Source: a virus
Direction: 5' to 3' (one strand)
DNA: 20,878 bases
IMG/VR virus record: IMGVR_UViG_3300032316_000105
Location: 1 to 20,878 of that record
In this document: positions 6,340-14,197 of the stretch, one piece after another
How the letters are laid out: each line of letters opens with the position of its first letter
How positions within the stretch are numbered: position 1 is the first letter of the stretch
Translations under genes and position numbers: made by a program
The notes under the pieces: generated by a model
The model's input: only the letters and a program-made list of their open reading frames with translations
Told to the model about the DNA's origin: nothing
The model's database searches: none

Positions 6340-7685
6340 GTATTCTTGCTATTGCCCGTGAAGGGCATGTACTGCAACAACTTAATCACGGCGGTGAGTT
6401 AATAGATATAGAAGCATTGCTGTTAAAGATCCAAGCTGATTTGCATCCAGGCCAGCTTGATTTTGTAAATGACCATACAACCCAAATTCTTGGCGTATCA
6501 GCAGGCTATGGGGCTGGTAAAACCCGAGCGCTGTGTGCGAAAGCGGTACATCTTGCAGCAGCTAACCAAGGCTTTATCGGGTTAGTGATGGAGCCGACTG
6601 GGCCGCTAATTCGGGATATTTGGCAAGAAGATTTTGATGATTTCCTGGAAGCGTATGGTATCCCGTACAGTTTCCGCGCTAGCCCATTACCTGAATATGT
6701 GCTTCATCTACCGTTAGGTGATACCAAGATCCTATGCCGTAGCTTTGAAAATTGGCAACGTTGCATTGGCATTAATGCCGCATGGTGCCTTTGCGATGAA
6801 TTGGACACAGTGATGCCAGCCATTGCTAACAAGGCATTCCCTAAAATCCTTGGCCGATTGCGTGCTGGTAATACCCGGCAATTTGCGGTGGCGTCCACAC
6901 CAGAAGGCTTTAGGTGGATGTTTAATACGTTTGCTAGTGAGGACGCATTATCACGTACTGATCGAAAGCTGATCAAGATGCGTACCCAAGACAACCCATA
7001 TTTGCCGCCGGATTTCATCGAACGGTTGCAGGCAAACTATGACCCAAACTTATTACGTGCATATCTTGATGGCGAGTTTATTAACCTTACGACTGGCACT
7101 GTTTACGACAGGTTTGATAGGGCTAAACATGTAGTAACGCAATTGCCAGATTACAGTGAAGAACCATTGCGTATTGGCGTTGACTTTAACATTGGCAACA
7201 TGTCGGCGGTTATTGGTATCCGTAGCGGTAAAGGTTTATTAATAATTGACGAAATCAGCGGTGCGCATGATACCGATGCATTAGGTGCCGAGATCCGCAG
7301 GCGATATCCAGCCCACAGGCTTTATGGCTACCCAGACGCCAGCGGCGGTAATCGCTCTACAAATGCAACGCAAACCGATATCCAGATATTGGAGCAATAT
7401 GGCATCAGCAACCAATCACCTAAAGCAAATCCGCCTGTGCGTGATCGTGTTGCAGCAGTGCAGGGGTTACTTGAAAACGGTAAAGGCGAGCACCGGTTGC
7501 AAGTCAGCAGCACCTGCAAACGCATGATCGAATGCTTAGAGCTGCAATGCTATAACGATAAAGGCACGCCAGATAAAGAAGGCGGACATGACCACATGAC
7601 AGACGCATTGGGCTATCTAGTATGGCGTGAGTTCAACCCGCTACACGCTGGTGCTGGGCGCGGTACAGGCATTAGAATCTATTAA
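6336..7685 (+). CDS. terL: Terminase large subunit (ATPase-nuclease)
   Basis: A 449-residue DNA-packaging motor. The N-terminal ATPase has Walker A AGYGAGKT (56-63), Walker B CLCDELD (151-157) and coupling motif VASTPEG (185-191). The C-terminal RNase H-fold nuclease shows the three acidic positions in GVDFNIGN (D283), YGYPDASGG (D334) and HDHMTDALGYLVW (D423). TerL cuts concatemeric DNA and pumps it through the portal. The start is GTG 6336, overlapping the terS stop; the next gene, portal, starts 15 nt after the stop. The length is normal for the family and no motif is damaged. The packaging mode (cos or pac) cannot be told from this alone. Confidence 0.95.
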   Translation: MSILAIAREGHVLQQLNHGGELIDIEALLLKIQADLHPGQLDFVNDHTTQILGVSAGYGAGKTRALCAKAVHLAAANQGFIGLVMEPTGPLIRDIWQEDFDDFLEAYGIPYSFRASPLPEYVLHLPLGDTKILCRSFENWQRCIGINAAWCLCDELDTVMPAIANKAFPKILGRLRAGNTRQFAVASTPEGFRWMFNTFASEDALSRTDRKLIKMRTQDNPYLPPDFIERLQANYDPNLLRAYLDGEFINLTTGTVYDRFDRAKHVVTQLPDYSEEPLRIGVDFNIGNMSAVIGIRSGKGLLIIDEISGAHDTDALGAEIRRRYPAHRLYGYPDASGGNRSTNATQTDIQILEQYGISNQSPKANPPVRDRVAAVQGLLENGKGEHRLQVSSTCKRMIECLELQCYNDKGTPDKEGGHDHMTDALGYLVWREFNPLHAGAGRGTGIRIY

Positions 7686-7700
7686 CCAAAGGCCGGTTGC

Positions 7701-9086
7701 ATGTACACAGGTTTTAATTTCTACAACCGGCCTACTGCTGACCGCAAGGTCACAAAGGTGCAAGATGCAAATACTGCATGGTATGCGCAAGAGCCGCATT
7801 GGATGTTGATTGAGGACCTGATGCAGGGCACCTACGGGATGCGCAAAAGGCACCGCCGCTATCTGCCGCAGGAACCACGCGAACAGGATGAGTCTTATGA
7901 TAATCGCCTAGCACGTAGCGTATGCCCGCCGTACTATCAACGTTTAGAACGTATGTTGGCAGGAATGTTGACACGTAAGCCCGTTAGGTTAAATGATACC
8001 AGCGACAACATACGGGAACAACTATTCGATGTAGATCTGCAAGGTAATGATCTAAATGTTTGGACTTTTGAGTCAGCCCGCAAGATGGTACGTTACGGCC
8101 ACATCGGCACATTAGTTGATGCGCCATCAGATGGCGGCAGGCCGTATTGGTGCACCTACACACCACGGCAAATTTTAGGCTGGCGTACTGAAGCAAAAGA
8201 CGGGCAGCAGCAACTTACAATGTTGCGATTGCTGGAATCGGTGATTGTGCCTGATGGCGATTACGGTGAGAAGGCAGTGCAGCAGGTTCGCGTCTTAACA
8301 CCAGGCGCATACGAGCTACATCAAAAGCAAGATAACAGCGAGTTTAAAATTGTAGAAGAAGGCAATACAAGCCTGGCAGAAATTCCATTCAGCGTGGCCT
8401 ACAGCAACCGCGTTGGTTATTTAGAGTCAAGGCCACCATTAGAAGATATTGCAGAACTAAACCTTAAAACCTATCAAATACAATCAGATCTTGACAACCA
8501 GCTACATATATCAGCAGTGCCGATGTTGGCATTCTTTGGCTTCCCGTCAGCAGCAGAAGAAGTATCAGCAGGCCCAGGAGAGGCTATAGCCTTTCCCGAA
8601 AATGGAAGGGCGGAATTTATAGAACCAGGCGGTGCCAGTTTTGAGTATCAATTCAAACGGTTAGAGCAGCTTGCCGGGCAGATTAATGAGCTGGGGCTAT
8701 CAGCAGTGTTAGGGCAAAAGTTAAGCGCCGAAACGGCAGAAGCAAAACGCATTGACCGCAGCCAGGGCGATTCAACGATGATGGTTGTAGCCCAAAACGT
8801 GCAAGACATGATTGATAACTGCTTACGCTTTCATGCTGAATATCTCGGCACCAGTGAAGCGGCTGGCAGTTGCCTAGTAAATCGTGATTTTATTGGCGCA
8901 AGGCTAGAACCTGCTGAGATCCAAGCATTATTACAGCTTTATACCGCTGGCACTATCACGCAAGAAACATTATTGCAACAGTTAGCAGATGGCGAGGTAT
9001 TGGGCGATGATTTTGATGTAGAAGAAGAACTAAGCGCAACTGCTAATGGAGGGCTGAATGACAATACCAGCAGCCTTATTTCGTAA
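7701..9086 (+). CDS. Portal protein (DUF4055-type)
   Basis: A 461-residue protein with the pattern of DUF4055-family portals. It has an N-terminal region of short charged helices with YDNRLARSVCPPYYQRLERM and LAGMLTRKPVRL, a middle beta-rich section (YGHIGTLVDAPSDGGRPYW, then PRQILGWR), and a helical stem/crown region with LGLSAVLGQKLSAETAEAKR, which is typical of portals. The dodecameric portal sits at one capsid vertex, takes DNA from TerL and later joins the connector. AAAGG lies about 8 nt before the ATG. Its last 29 bases overlap the start of the minor head gene, whose Shine-Dalgarno is inside the portal gene. Position after TerL and before MuF supports the call. Confidence 0.88.
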   Translation: MYTGFNFYNRPTADRKVTKVQDANTAWYAQEPHWMLIEDLMQGTYGMRKRHRRYLPQEPREQDESYDNRLARSVCPPYYQRLERMLAGMLTRKPVRLNDTSDNIREQLFDVDLQGNDLNVWTFESARKMVRYGHIGTLVDAPSDGGRPYWCTYTPRQILGWRTEAKDGQQQLTMLRLLESVIVPDGDYGEKAVQQVRVLTPGAYELHQKQDNSEFKIVEEGNTSLAEIPFSVAYSNRVGYLESRPPLEDIAELNLKTYQIQSDLDNQLHISAVPMLAFFGFPSAAEEVSAGPGEAIAFPENGRAEFIEPGGASFEYQFKRLEQLAGQINELGLSAVLGQKLSAETAEAKRIDRSQGDSTMMVVAQNVQDMIDNCLRFHAEYLGTSEAAGSCLVNRDFIGARLEPAEIQALLQLYTAGTITQETLLQQLADGEVLGDDFDVEEELSATANGGLNDNTSSLIS

Positions 9087-10251
9087 CGCAATTGATTTAA
9101 ACCGTTACAGCAATAGTGTAGGGCGACAAGTAATTACAACTTATAATGATATTATTATTGATGCTGTAAACCAGCTACGAACAATTGATGAGTTAGCAGC
9201 ACCAGTAAAAGCAGCAAGGTTACGTGCGATATTAGCCCAGCTTAAAGACAGCCTTAATACATGGTCGGGCGATAGTATCACTGCACTATCTACAGAATTG
9301 CAAGGATTAGCAGAACTGCAATCTGATTTCGTTACTGAAGAGCTACGAAAGGCATTACCGGCAGGCGCACGTACTGCAGTTAATACAGTTGAAATAAGCC
9401 CGCAATTTGCGCAATCAGTAGTTACAACTGATCCGACACAGCTTAACGTGGTGGCATTATCGGATGATTTATTTGCAGCCGTGCAAGGTGCACCACAAAC
9501 GTTTAGCCTTACTGCTGCCCAAGGTGCAACGATTACGCTGCCTAACGGTGAGGTAGTAAGTAAAGCATTCCGTGGTATTGCAGTTGATCAATCTGAACGA
9601 TTTGGGCAGGTGGTGCGTAATGGGTTGCTAACAGGTGAACCCACACCTGATATTGCAAAGCGATTGATTGGGCAATTGCAATTTGGCGAAACCGCAAAAA
9701 CGGCACGTCAGTTAGCAGCCGCAGGCGGTGAACTCACGGCGGTAGCTGATAACCAGATAATGGCGCTTGTACGTACAAGCATTAATCAAGTTGCTAATGC
9801 TGCCAGCCAACAGGTATATGAAGCGAACCAAGATATAACTAAAAAGTATCGTTACATTGCAACACTTGACACTAGGACTAGCGCTAGGTGCCGCGCATTA
9901 GATGGCCGTGAGTTTGAGTATGGCAAAGGGCCGATGCCGCCACAACATTTTAATTGCAGATCAACAACAGTACCAATCATTGATCCTGATATCTTGCCAC
10001 CATCAACAGTTGCAACACGCGCCAGTAAAGATGGTCCAGTGCCAGTTAATACAAGCTATGGCCAATGGTTAAAAGATCAACCGCGCTCAGTGCAGGAAAA
10101 AGTATTAGGCAAAGATAAAGTAGTTTATTTTAATAAATTAGCTGAAAAACATGGCGCCCGGGATGCCATGGCAAAGCTCGTACGTGACGATGGGTCGGAG
10201 CTATCATTAGATGACCTCCGCAAGCGTTACGGTGCCATTAAAGAAAGGTAA
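9058..10251 (+). CDS. MuF-like minor head protein
   Basis: A 397-residue protein with the phage Mu gpF-like domain near residues 230-310. The key pattern is TLDTRTSARCRALDG (D271, R273, T274, S275, C278), followed by PPQHFNCRSTTVPI (H297, N299, C300, R301). MuF proteins are present in few copies inside the capsid near the portal and may be injected or help assembly. The C-terminal part (YGQWLKDQPRSVQEKVLG, later SLDDLRKRYG) is also common in this family. A strong GGAGGG at 9048-9053 lies 4-5 nt before the ATG, deciding the start within the portal gene. No extra toxin-like domain is visible. Confidence 0.9.
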   Translation: MTIPAALFRNAIDLNRYSNSVGRQVITTYNDIIIDAVNQLRTIDELAAPVKAARLRAILAQLKDSLNTWSGDSITALSTELQGLAELQSDFVTEELRKALPAGARTAVNTVEISPQFAQSVVTTDPTQLNVVALSDDLFAAVQGAPQTFSLTAAQGATITLPNGEVVSKAFRGIAVDQSERFGQVVRNGLLTGEPTPDIAKRLIGQLQFGETAKTARQLAAAGGELTAVADNQIMALVRTSINQVANAASQQVYEANQDITKKYRYIATLDTRTSARCRALDGREFEYGKGPMPPQHFNCRSTTVPIIDPDILPPSTVATRASKDGPVPVNTSYGQWLKDQPRSVQEKVLGKDKVVYFNKLAEKHGARDAMAKLVRDDGSELSLDDLRKRYGAIKER

Positions 10252-10261
10252 AGGCAAGGAC

Positions 10262-10369
10262 ATGATTCAGTCGAACATTAAGGCTGAAATCAAAGCTGGC
10301 AAACCACCTAAGCAAGCAGTAGCGATCGCCTACGCTAAAGCTGGCAAAAGTCGCAAACCCAAAAAGTAA
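10262..10369 (+). CDS. Very small basic phage protein (35 aa)
   Basis: ATG 10262 to TAA 10367-10369 encodes a 35-residue, strongly basic peptide with IKAEIKAGKPPKQAVAIAYA followed by KAGKSRKPKK. The 'AGKP-x-KQAVAIA' pattern recurs in small phage proteins, so this is probably a real gene. It could bind nucleic acid or a structural protein through its Lys-rich tail, but no function is known to me. AAAGG at 10250-10254 lies 7 nt before the ATG. It fills the gap between the minor head gene and the next ORF, which starts one base after its stop. It contains the palindrome GCGATCGC at 10322-10329. Confidence 0.72.
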   Translation: MIQSNIKAEIKAGKPPKQAVAIAYAKAGKSRKPKK

Positions 10370-10370
10370 A

Positions 10371-10601
10371 ATGGCTATCGGCGTTGGCTCCCGCGTCTCT
10401 TGGCAGTATCAAGGTAAGACCACCTATGGCGTGGTTACTAGCACTGCTGGCACTCGCGCTACTATCACTGGCCCTAGCGGCGGCAAGGTAACGCGGCTAG
10501 GTACTAAGGAAGATCCAGTGCTGCGCATTAAATCCGAATCCACTGGCAACCCAGTGCTAAAGCCACGTTCTGAGGTAAAAGCAGCACCTAAGCGCAAATG
10601 A
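10371..10601 (+). CDS. HVA1/DUF2945-like small TUDOR-fold protein
   Basis: A 76-residue protein beginning GVGSRVSWQYQGKTTYGVV, then EDPVLRIKSESTGNPVLKP. This fits the HVA1 (hypervirulence-associated TUDOR, DUF2945) pattern of a V-x-W strand, a G-x-V turn, 'dPvl-x-I-x-S' and an 'sGn-x-vlk' end. The fold is a small SH3-like barrel found in bacterial and phage proteins without a firm function. The Lys/Arg-rich tail (KAAPKRK) could give nucleic-acid affinity. The ATG directly follows the preceding small gene, and the last four bases overlap the next start (ATGA, 10598-10601). Role in the head module is unknown; being embedded among capsid genes suggests a virion-associated or assembly role (inference). 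Confidence 0.75.
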   Translation: MAIGVGSRVSWQYQGKTTYGVVTSTAGTRATITGPSGGKVTRLGTKEDPVLRIKSESTGNPVLKPRSEVKAAPKRK

Positions 10602-10870
10602 TCAACTATCGCGGTGAGCAATTCGAGGGTTATAACAAACCCAAGCGGACACCGAAGCATGAGAGTAAATCCCATGCGGTATTAGCTAAAGAAGGCGAAA
10701 CCGTTCGGTTGATACGTTTTGGCCAGCAAGGTGTATCGGGCTCACCAGCAGCAAAAGGCGAATCAGCAGCAGACAAAGCTAGGCGTGCATCATTCAAGGC
10801 ACGCCATGCTGAAAATATTGCAAAAGGTAAAATGAGTGCTGCTTATTGGGCTGACAAAGTTAAGTGGTAA
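10598..10870 (+). CDS. Small conserved phage protein with FKARHA...AAYWADKVKW motif
   Basis: A 90-residue basic protein. The C-terminal half carries RRASFKARHAENIAKGKMSA followed by AYWADKVKW. The pairing of an R-x-x-F-K-A-R-H block with a terminal Y-W aromatic block is something I recall from small proteins of cyanophages and other large marine phages, where a pair of Cys often occupies nearby sites; here there are none. No enzymatic motif is visible. It is translationally coupled to the HVA1-like gene (ATGA) and lies immediately before the scaffold. Function unknown; a head-associated or DNA-associated role is only inferred from neighbours and charge. Confidence 0.72.
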   Translation: MINYRGEQFEGYNKPKRTPKHESKSHAVLAKEGETVRLIRFGQQGVSGSPAAKGESAADKARRASFKARHAENIAKGKMSAAYWADKVKW

Positions 10871-10904
10871 CTGATAACATAAGATTGCAAACGATTTGCA
10901 CAAA

Positions 10905-11555
10905 ATGACCGAAGAACAATCAACAGCTCCCGACACACAAGCAATCCAAGCAGAACTAGAGGCTTTACGCCGCAAGAATGCTGAATTGCTAGATGACTAT
11001 AAAAAAGCCGTAGCACAAGCTAAGGCCATACCTGATGGTGTCAATGTAGATGAACTGTTGGAATTTAAGCGCCAAGCCGAGCAAACTGCCCTTGAATCTC
11101 AAGGCAAGTACACCGAAGCAAGGCAGGTATTGGAGCAGCAGTACCGTGAGGCGTCGGCGGAAAAGGACCAGCGCATTACTGAACTTGAAGCCAAATGCCG
11201 TGAACTTGAACTCATCACACCAGCAGTAACAGCATTAGCAGATCTAGTGCATGATCCAGATATGGTGCTTAAAACTAAGTTAAGCAGCGATAAAATTGAA
11301 CGTGAACCTGATGGCACTGTTGTAGTAGTAGATGGCTACCAACGCACACCAGTAGCTGAATGGGCTAAAACGCTACCAGCATGGATGCAAAAGCAACCAA
11401 AACCACAAGGTAGCGGCGCACCATCAGGCCGTAGCACCAGTGAATTAGCAGGTATCAAAAACCCATTTGCACCTGAAACATTCAACCTGACGGAGCAATC
11501 AAGGTTGTTTAAGACAGACCGTGATATGTATGACAGGTTAAAGGCGCTAGCATAA
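10905..11555 (+). CDS. Capsid scaffolding protein
   Basis: A 216-residue protein from ATG 10905 (a TTG at 10896 is possible but less likely). Residues about 12-105 are a long heptad-rich coiled coil with many Glu, Gln, Lys and Ala. The middle is 'LSSDKIEREPDGTVVVVDGY', and the tail has NPFAPETFNLTEQSRLFKTD. The NPF-x-NLTEQ-x-R signature before the C-terminus is seen in many scaffold-like proteins encoded just before major capsid genes. Scaffolds fill the prohead and leave or are cleaved before packaging. No protease gene is seen in the window, so exit rather than cleavage is a possibility. Position directly before the major capsid gene supports the call. Confidence 0.85.
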   Translation: MTEEQSTAPDTQAIQAELEALRRKNAELLDDYKKAVAQAKAIPDGVNVDELLEFKRQAEQTALESQGKYTEARQVLEQQYREASAEKDQRITELEAKCRELELITPAVTALADLVHDPDMVLKTKLSSDKIEREPDGTVVVVDGYQRTPVAEWAKTLPAWMQKQPKPQGSGAPSGRSTSELAGIKNPFAPETFNLTEQSRLFKTDRDMYDRLKALA

Positions 11556-11620
11556 TTGCATCCAGTTGTGCTGGCTAGGGTTGTGCCCGAACTTGCAAAC
11601 CACTAATTCTTGAGGATCTC

Positions 11621-12640
11621 ATGGCGACACTTCGCTCTGACATCATCGTACCGGAGATTTTTACACCCTATTTGATTGAAGCTACCACTCAGCGCGACGC
11701 ATTTTTGTCGTCTGGTGTAGTTCAACCAATGGCGGAGTTGGATGCTTCTGAAGGCGGTGATTTCATCAACGTTCCATTCTTTTCAGCTAACTTAAGCGGT
11801 GATTTTGAAGTACTGACTGACAGTTCTTCATTAACACCTGGCAAAATCACTGCCAACAAGCAAGTTGGTGTTGTTTTGCACCGTGGCCGTGCATTTGAAT
11901 CACGCGATCTTGCCGCTCTTGCTGCTGGCGCTGATCCTATGGCCGCTATCGCTACTAAGGTTGCCGCCTATGTAGCTAACCAACGTCAAAAAGATCTCAT
12001 TAAGTGCCTTGAAGGTGTATTTGGCGGCTTGACTTCCAACACCGGCGCTGCATTTATTGATTTGTCTTTTGATAAGACTGGCCAAACAGCACTTGGTCCC
12101 CGCCAAGTAGCTAAAGCCCGTGCATTGCTAGGTGATCAAGGCGACAAGCTAACTGCTGTTGCTATGCACTCTGCTGTTTACTACGACCTAGTAGAACGCA
12201 AGGCAATTGATTACATTACTAACACTGAGGCACGTCTAAGCACTGCTGCGACTGGTGCTAGCACCATCAACGCAATTGCTGGTTCTATTGCATCTGCTTA
12301 TGCCGGTGACAATTCAGTACCAACATTCATGTCCTTGCGTGTTATCGTTTCCGACGATTTAGCACCAACTAGCACCAACTATCCTGTTTATTTCTTCACC
12401 GCAGGCGCTATCGCTTCTGGTGAGCAAATGGCATTGCGCACTGAAACTGACCGTGACATCCTCGCCAAGAGTGATGCTATGGCAATTGATTTGCACTACT
12501 GCTACCACCCAATTGGTGCTAGGTGGGGAACTACCGTAAACCCAACTCAGGCTCAGCTTGCCACTATTGGCAACTGGACCAAAGTATATGAAACCAAAAA
12601 TATTGGTATTGTACGCGCTACTTGTACCTCTAACTACTAA
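11621..12640 (+). CDS. Major capsid protein (HK97 fold)
   Basis: A 339-residue protein beginning MATLRSDIIVPEIFTPYLIE, then TTQRDAFLSSGVVQP. This is typical of a group of major capsid proteins from tailed phages with HK97 fold. It continues with FINVPFFSANLSGDFEVL, GVVLHRGRAFESRDLAAL, a central AMHSAVYYDLVERKAID and a C-terminal HPIGARWGTTVNPTQAQLA. It would form the icosahedral shell around the scaffold. It has the clearest Shine-Dalgarno in the area (GAGGA, 11612-11616, 4 nt before ATG) and an own leader of 65 bases, fitting high expression. There is no N-terminal delta domain visible, in line with a separate scaffold gene. Confidence 0.93.
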   Translation: MATLRSDIIVPEIFTPYLIEATTQRDAFLSSGVVQPMAELDASEGGDFINVPFFSANLSGDFEVLTDSSSLTPGKITANKQVGVVLHRGRAFESRDLAALAAGADPMAAIATKVAAYVANQRQKDLIKCLEGVFGGLTSNTGAAFIDLSFDKTGQTALGPRQVAKARALLGDQGDKLTAVAMHSAVYYDLVERKAIDYITNTEARLSTAATGASTINAIAGSIASAYAGDNSVPTFMSLRVIVSDDLAPTSTNYPVYFFTAGAIASGEQMALRTETDRDILAKSDAMAIDLHYCYHPIGARWGTTVNPTQAQLATIGNWTKVYETKNIGIVRATCTSNY

Positions 12641-12645
12641 TAGTC

Positions 12646-13059
12646 ATGGCAAGTATCTTTGAACTTGGCGACATTCCAGGCGGCCTTCTGCCTGGGCAAA
12701 TGGGTTTAGCAGCTCCTACTGCTACTGCAACCCTAAGTACAGCTAACAGCTACAACGTCATTATTCGTGGCGTTCCTTCTGCTGCTGCTACATATACCAC
12801 AGCTACGGCTGCGGCAATTGTGGCTGCTATCGGCGGTGACTGCGCTATTGGCACCACTTTTATGGTGGTTGTTATTAACGCATCGGCTGGCGCTAATACC
12901 ATCACTATTGCTGGTGGTACTGACGTAACAGTTAGCGGCGTAGCAACTGTTGTGCAGAATGCTTCCAAGGTATTCCTTGGCCGTGTTACTGCTGTAGCTG
13001 CTGGATCTGAAGCCATTACGTTGTATGGCTTAGGCTCTACTGCTGCTGCTGCTGCCTGA
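12646..13059 (+). CDS. Ala/Thr-rich beta-strand protein, possible capsid decoration protein
   Basis: A 137-residue protein that begins only 5 nt after the major capsid gene. It is very rich in Ala, Thr, Val and Gly, and has alternating beta patterns: ATAAAIVAAIGGDCAIGTTF, VVVINASAGANTITIAGG and VTVSGVATVVQN. It ends in a poly-Ala tail from repeated GCT codons. Small beta-rich proteins of this kind next to the capsid gene are often decoration or capsid-fibre proteins, but I cannot name a family. The 'I-x-A-x-x-G-T-x-V-T-x-S-G' pattern is common in metagenomic phage proteins. Its stop overlaps the next start (TGATG). Confidence 0.68.
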   Translation: MASIFELGDIPGGLLPGQMGLAAPTATATLSTANSYNVIIRGVPSAAATYTTATAAAIVAAIGGDCAIGTTFMVVVINASAGANTITIAGGTDVTVSGVATVVQNASKVFLGRVTAVAAGSEAITLYGLGSTAAAAA

Positions 13060-13247
13060 TGGGTTTATTTGCATTCCGCAGAATGCGTGATCGTGAGGCT
13101 ATCTCCCAGGAGGTGGCCTCATTTCCTATTGTGGAGCCTACACTAATACCAGAGGAGGCTACTGATGGCAATCGTGATAGTGGCGACCCCAAACGCCGCC
13201 GACGCAAACTCGTACATAACGCTGGCGAATGCCCAGTTGATAGTTGA
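13059..13247 (+). CDS. Short Arg-rich ORF, possible head-module protein
   Basis: A 62-residue frame that starts at ATG 13059, overlapping the previous TGA by one base, and runs 83 bases into the next gene. It reads MGLFAFRRMRDREAISQEVA, then a Pro/Glu-rich part and RRRRRKLVHNAG. It fills what would otherwise be a 105-base gap and is coupled at its start, which supports it being real. The overlap with the well-supported 13165 gene and the lack of any known domain argue for caution. It may be a small basic accessory protein. Confidence 0.45.
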   Translation: MGLFAFRRMRDREAISQEVASFPIVEPTLIPEEATDGNRDSGDPKRRRRKLVHNAGECPVDS

Positions 13248-13725
13248 CTCGTTGGTGCTTGACGCAGATATCACCGCATGGGGTTCTGCTACTACAGACG
13301 CCAAAAATCGTGCACTTTGCACCGCAACACAACGATTAGATCGTGAACGGTTCTTAGGTGCTAGGGCAACTGATACGCAGTCGCTGCAATGGCCGCGGAC
13401 TGGCGTGAGAAGGCCCGATACTTATATCAATACTTATGCCGTCGGGTTCCCATTTCGCATTACCACCGATTATTTTAACGACAACGAAATTCCGCCGCAG
13501 GTGCAATATGCACAGGTGCTGCTTGCGGCATACCTAAATAACAACACTGATGGCATTGGGCTTAGCGGGCTAGAAGATTTCAAGAATGTAAAAATCGGTA
13601 GCCTTGACGTGACGCCAAATTTTAGCGGCGCCGTGGGGGCAGATAAAATCCCGCCGATGGTTGAACGTTACCTAACAGGGCTTAGAATAAGCGGACCAGG
13701 CAATTTCTCCATCAAACGATCATGA
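13165..13725 (+). CDS. DnaT-like head-tail connector (adaptor) candidate
   Basis: A 186-residue protein with NAADANSYITLANAQLIVDS near the start, then a helical section with ALCTATQRLDRERFLGARAT and SLQWPRTGVRRPD, and IPPQVQYAQVLLAAYLNN. This pattern matches the phage protein family often labelled 'putative DnaT-like ssDNA-binding protein', which by position behaves as the head-tail adaptor on the portal. I favour the adaptor role because it lies between capsid and neck genes. The start is decided by AGAGGAGG (13151-13158), 6 nt before the ATG. The last four bases overlap the next gene (ATGA). True DnaT activity is unlikely. Confidence 0.78.
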   Translation: MAIVIVATPNAADANSYITLANAQLIVDSLVLDADITAWGSATTDAKNRALCTATQRLDRERFLGARATDTQSLQWPRTGVRRPDTYINTYAVGFPFRITTDYFNDNEIPPQVQYAQVLLAAYLNNNTDGIGLSGLEDFKNVKIGSLDVTPNFSGAVGADKIPPMVERYLTGLRISGPGNFSIKRS

Positions 13726-13946
13726 GCGAATACCCAGGCGCTGAGTTTATTGATGACACTGCTGCTCATACCGGCAGGTTCGGCGAGATTGTGGCATTAG
13801 AGGATTCAGTGATTGCAAGCGTTACGGCGCTGGATTACACGGGCAATGCACTTACAGCCATTCCAATCAAAGCAAGCTGCGAGATGTGTGGTGTATTCAC
13901 CAGCATCACATTAACTAGCGGCACCGTTATCGCGTACAAGATATGA
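13722..13946 (+). CDS. Small beta-rich protein, paralogue A of a tandem pair
   Basis: A 74-residue protein with DDTAAHTGRFGEIVALEDSV, a TGNALT turn, and GVFTSITLTSGTVIAYKI at the end. It has no Cys cluster of known type, although two Cys (CEMCG) lie close together. From residue 8 onward it aligns without gaps over 67 residues with the product of the next gene, with 31 identical positions by hand count. The fold looks all-beta. Similar 'TGRF/W-x-x-I ... G-x-F-x-x-I-x-L-x-x-G-x-V-x-A-Y-K' proteins are common in phage structural regions, perhaps as small decoration, neck or fibre-like proteins. Function is unknown. Confidence 0.72.
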   Translation: MSEYPGAEFIDDTAAHTGRFGEIVALEDSVIASVTALDYTGNALTAIPIKASCEMCGVFTSITLTSGTVIAYKI

Positions 13947-14197
13947 GCTTCAAAGGACACCAAGGCGGCGATGTTGACTACACGCTCGGCGGTGAGGTTA
14001 TTACTGACACGGCTGTGCATACTGGTCGATTTAACCATATTGATTTTTTTGAAAACACTCATATTGATACAATTGTTAGCACTAACATGACGGGCAACAC
14101 TTTAAACGGTGAGACATTCCCGGCAGGTTCTGAAATCCGTGGTGTATTCAGTAGCATTAAATTGCAAACTGGCGCTTGCATCGCGTATAAGATATGA
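13943..14197 (+). CDS. Small beta-rich protein, paralogue B of a tandem pair
   Basis: An 84-residue protein with TDTAVHTGRFNHIDFFENTH, TGNTLNGETFPAGSEIRGVF, SSIKLQTGACIAYKI. It shares the HTGRF, TGN-x-L, GVF-x-SI-x-L and IAYKI blocks with the preceding gene but lacks its CEMCG pair and has a Gly-rich N-terminal extension. It starts at an ATGA overlap with its paralogue and ends with an ATGA overlap with the head-closure gene. The junction sequences at 13929-13948 and 14180-14199 are identical at 19 of 20 bases, so the coupled stop/start was copied with the gene. Likely a virion component; exact role unknown. Confidence 0.72.
   Translation: MSFKGHQGGDVDYTLGGEVITDTAVHTGRFNHIDFFENTHIDTIVSTNMTGNTLNGETFPAGSEIRGVFSSIKLQTGACIAYKI

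Noticed and set aside
10322-10329. GCGATCGC (HIP1) as proof of a cyanobacterial host
   Set aside because: Only one copy was seen; HIP1-rich cyanobacterial DNA usually has many more, so it is only a weak hint.
12750-13016. Minus-strand frame opposite the Ala-rich protein
   Set aside because: Arises from complement of GCN/ACN-rich codons; no start context or family resemblance.
13040-13056. GCT trinucleotide run as a phase-variable microsatellite
   Set aside because: Only five or six in-frame repeats at the C-terminus of a protein; length change would not shift frame.
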